DNA from: an uncultured Allomuricauda sp.
GTDB lineage: Bacteria > Bacteroidota > Bacteroidia > Flavobacteriales > Flavobacteriaceae
Length of the DNA: 34,097 bases
Assembly (NCBI RefSeq): GCF_937884665.1
Contig: NZ_CAKZYF010000175.1
Coordinates: 1-34,097 of the forward strand
Reading direction: 5' to 3'
Shown here: positions 33,336 to 34,097 of the stretch, one piece after another
Position numbering within the stretch: the stretch's first letter is position 1
Layout: every line of letters starts with the position of its first letter
Made by a program: the position numbers and the translations under genes
The notes under the pieces: model-generated
Seen by the model: only the letters and a program-made list of their open reading frames with translations
Told to the model about the DNA's origin: nothing
The model's database searches: none

Positions 33336-34016
33336 ATGAGACTAGAAAAGGCCTTGAACGACCGCTATGATGAACGTGGCGATAACCACATAGGATCAGC
33401 TCCAGAAACCCCGCTCCGGGATGATGCATTTGTCCTTTCTGATGAAGAAAAAATAAAACGCATCCAGGCGAGCGTAAAGGATATTTTGGTGACCCTTGGT
33501 TTGGATTTGACCGATGACAGTTTACAAGGTACTCCAAAACGGGTGGCAAAGATGTTTGTGAATGAGATTTTTGGAGGTCTTCATCCTGATAAAAAACCAA
33601 CTTCGAGCACCTTCGATAACAAATATAAATACGGGGAAATGTTGGTGGAAAAAAATATTGTGGTATACTCCACCTGTGAGCACCACCTACTTCCCATCAT
33701 AGGACGGGCGCACGTCGCCTATATTTCTAACGGAACTGTTGTAGGACTATCTAAAATGAACCGTATTGTGGACTACTACGCCAAACGGCCCCAGGTTCAG
33801 GAGCGCTTGAACATACAGGTGGTTAAGGAGCTTCAGCGTGTTCTGGGGACAGAAGATGTGGCCTGTGTTATCGATGCGAAACATTTATGTGTAAATTCCC
33901 GGGGCATTCGCGATATCGAAAGTAGCACGGTAACCGCGGAATACGGTGGCAAATTCAAGGAAGAATCCGTTCGCAGCGAATTTTTGGATTACATCAATCT
34001 GGATACCGAGTTTTAA
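33336..34016 (+). CDS. folE: GTP cyclohydrolase I
   Basis: FolE converts GTP to 7,8-dihydroneopterin triphosphate, the first step of tetrahydrofolate synthesis. From the ATG at 33336 it has 226 residues. The catalytic core is complete: YSTCEHHLLPIIGRAHVAYI contains the zinc ligands Cys and His, GLSKMNRIVDYYAKRPQVQE is the family signature, and the second zinc cysteine lies in AKHLCVNSRGI. The upstream ATG 11 codons earlier overlaps a perfect -7 box and adds a segment absent from relatives, so I prefer the later one. It is unlinked to folP at 14 kb. Confidence 0.96.
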   Translation: MRLEKALNDRYDERGDNHIGSAPETPLRDDAFVLSDEEKIKRIQASVKDILVTLGLDLTDDSLQGTPKRVAKMFVNEIFGGLHPDKKPTSSTFDNKYKYGEMLVEKNIVVYSTCEHHLLPIIGRAHVAYISNGTVVGLSKMNRIVDYYAKRPQVQERLNIQVVKELQRVLGTEDVACVIDAKHLCVNSRGIRDIESSTVTAEYGGKFKEESVRSEFLDYINLDTEF

Positions 34017-34097
34017 CGTATTCCATATACTTGCAGCTCTACAAAAACCAACCGCTACAGGTCCATAACTCACTTACCGGAAAAAAAGAGGTATTTC
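34017..34097. other. Window-end intergenic sequence
   Basis: No gene is visible in the last 81 bases. A word TATACTTG (34026-34033), identical to the one before rho and 7 of 8 to the -7 consensus, may start the next transcript. No terminator hairpin for folE was found before the window ends. Confidence 0.3.

Overview
This 34 kb window looks chromosomal and comes from a member of the Bacteroidota, almost certainly a Flavobacteriaceae (a marine, Muricauda/Maribacter-like genus is my inference). The signs are a T9SS type-B sorting domain protein, DUF4293 divergent from a long-insert rho, the BT_3928/DUF1599/tpiA gene set, archaeal-type ProS, near absence of Shine-Dalgarno sequences, and promoters of the Bacteroidetes form TTG-N17..20-TAnnTTTG. 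No insertion sequence, prophage, integrase, CRISPR array or rRNA was seen.

Layout. 1-2.4 kb: a secreted serine hydrolase and a TlpA-like thioredoxin lipoprotein on the minus strand. 2.8-3.8 kb: a secreted AstE/AspA-like zinc deacylase. 4.0-7.0 kb: a minus-strand cluster of LytTR response regulator, NTF2-like secreted protein, DOMON secreted protein and LytS-type histidine kinase. 7.0-10.3 kb: small accessory genes (lipoprotein, GNAT acetyltransferase, two unknowns, DinB). 10.4-14.0 kb: a tightly packed minus-strand operon DUF1599 > BT_3928 > tpiA > prmA > clpS. 14.1-16.5 kb: the divergent plus-strand operon folP > cdaA > DUF3667. 16.5-19.0 kb: truA and an overlapping MsbA-like ABC exporter. 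19.1-21.0 kb: a phosphodiesterase, a lipoprotein and DUF4293. 21.2-26.6 kb: rho, a lipoprotein/7-TM pair and a LruC-domain surface protein. 26.6-28.6 kb: rpsT, tRNA-Glu(TTC) and proS. 28.65-33.0 kb: a low-complexity lipoprotein interrupted by an in-frame TGA, an OmpP1/FadL-like porin and a T9SS type-B protein. The window ends with folE.

Most of it is core housekeeping (translation, transcription termination, folate, glycolysis, c-di-AMP signalling, proteolysis) mixed with family-specific envelope proteins. The features most worth a second look are the split W/G- and S/R-rich lipoprotein, whose 260-codon tail stays open in the same frame after the TGA; the two-component pair that brackets a DOMON gene and an NTF2-like gene; and two rearranged copies of an inverted half-site upstream of the serine hydrolase. 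Several start codons were moved from the longest possible frame. TTG starts are required or preferred for clpS, prmA, truA, cdaA and one unknown gene.
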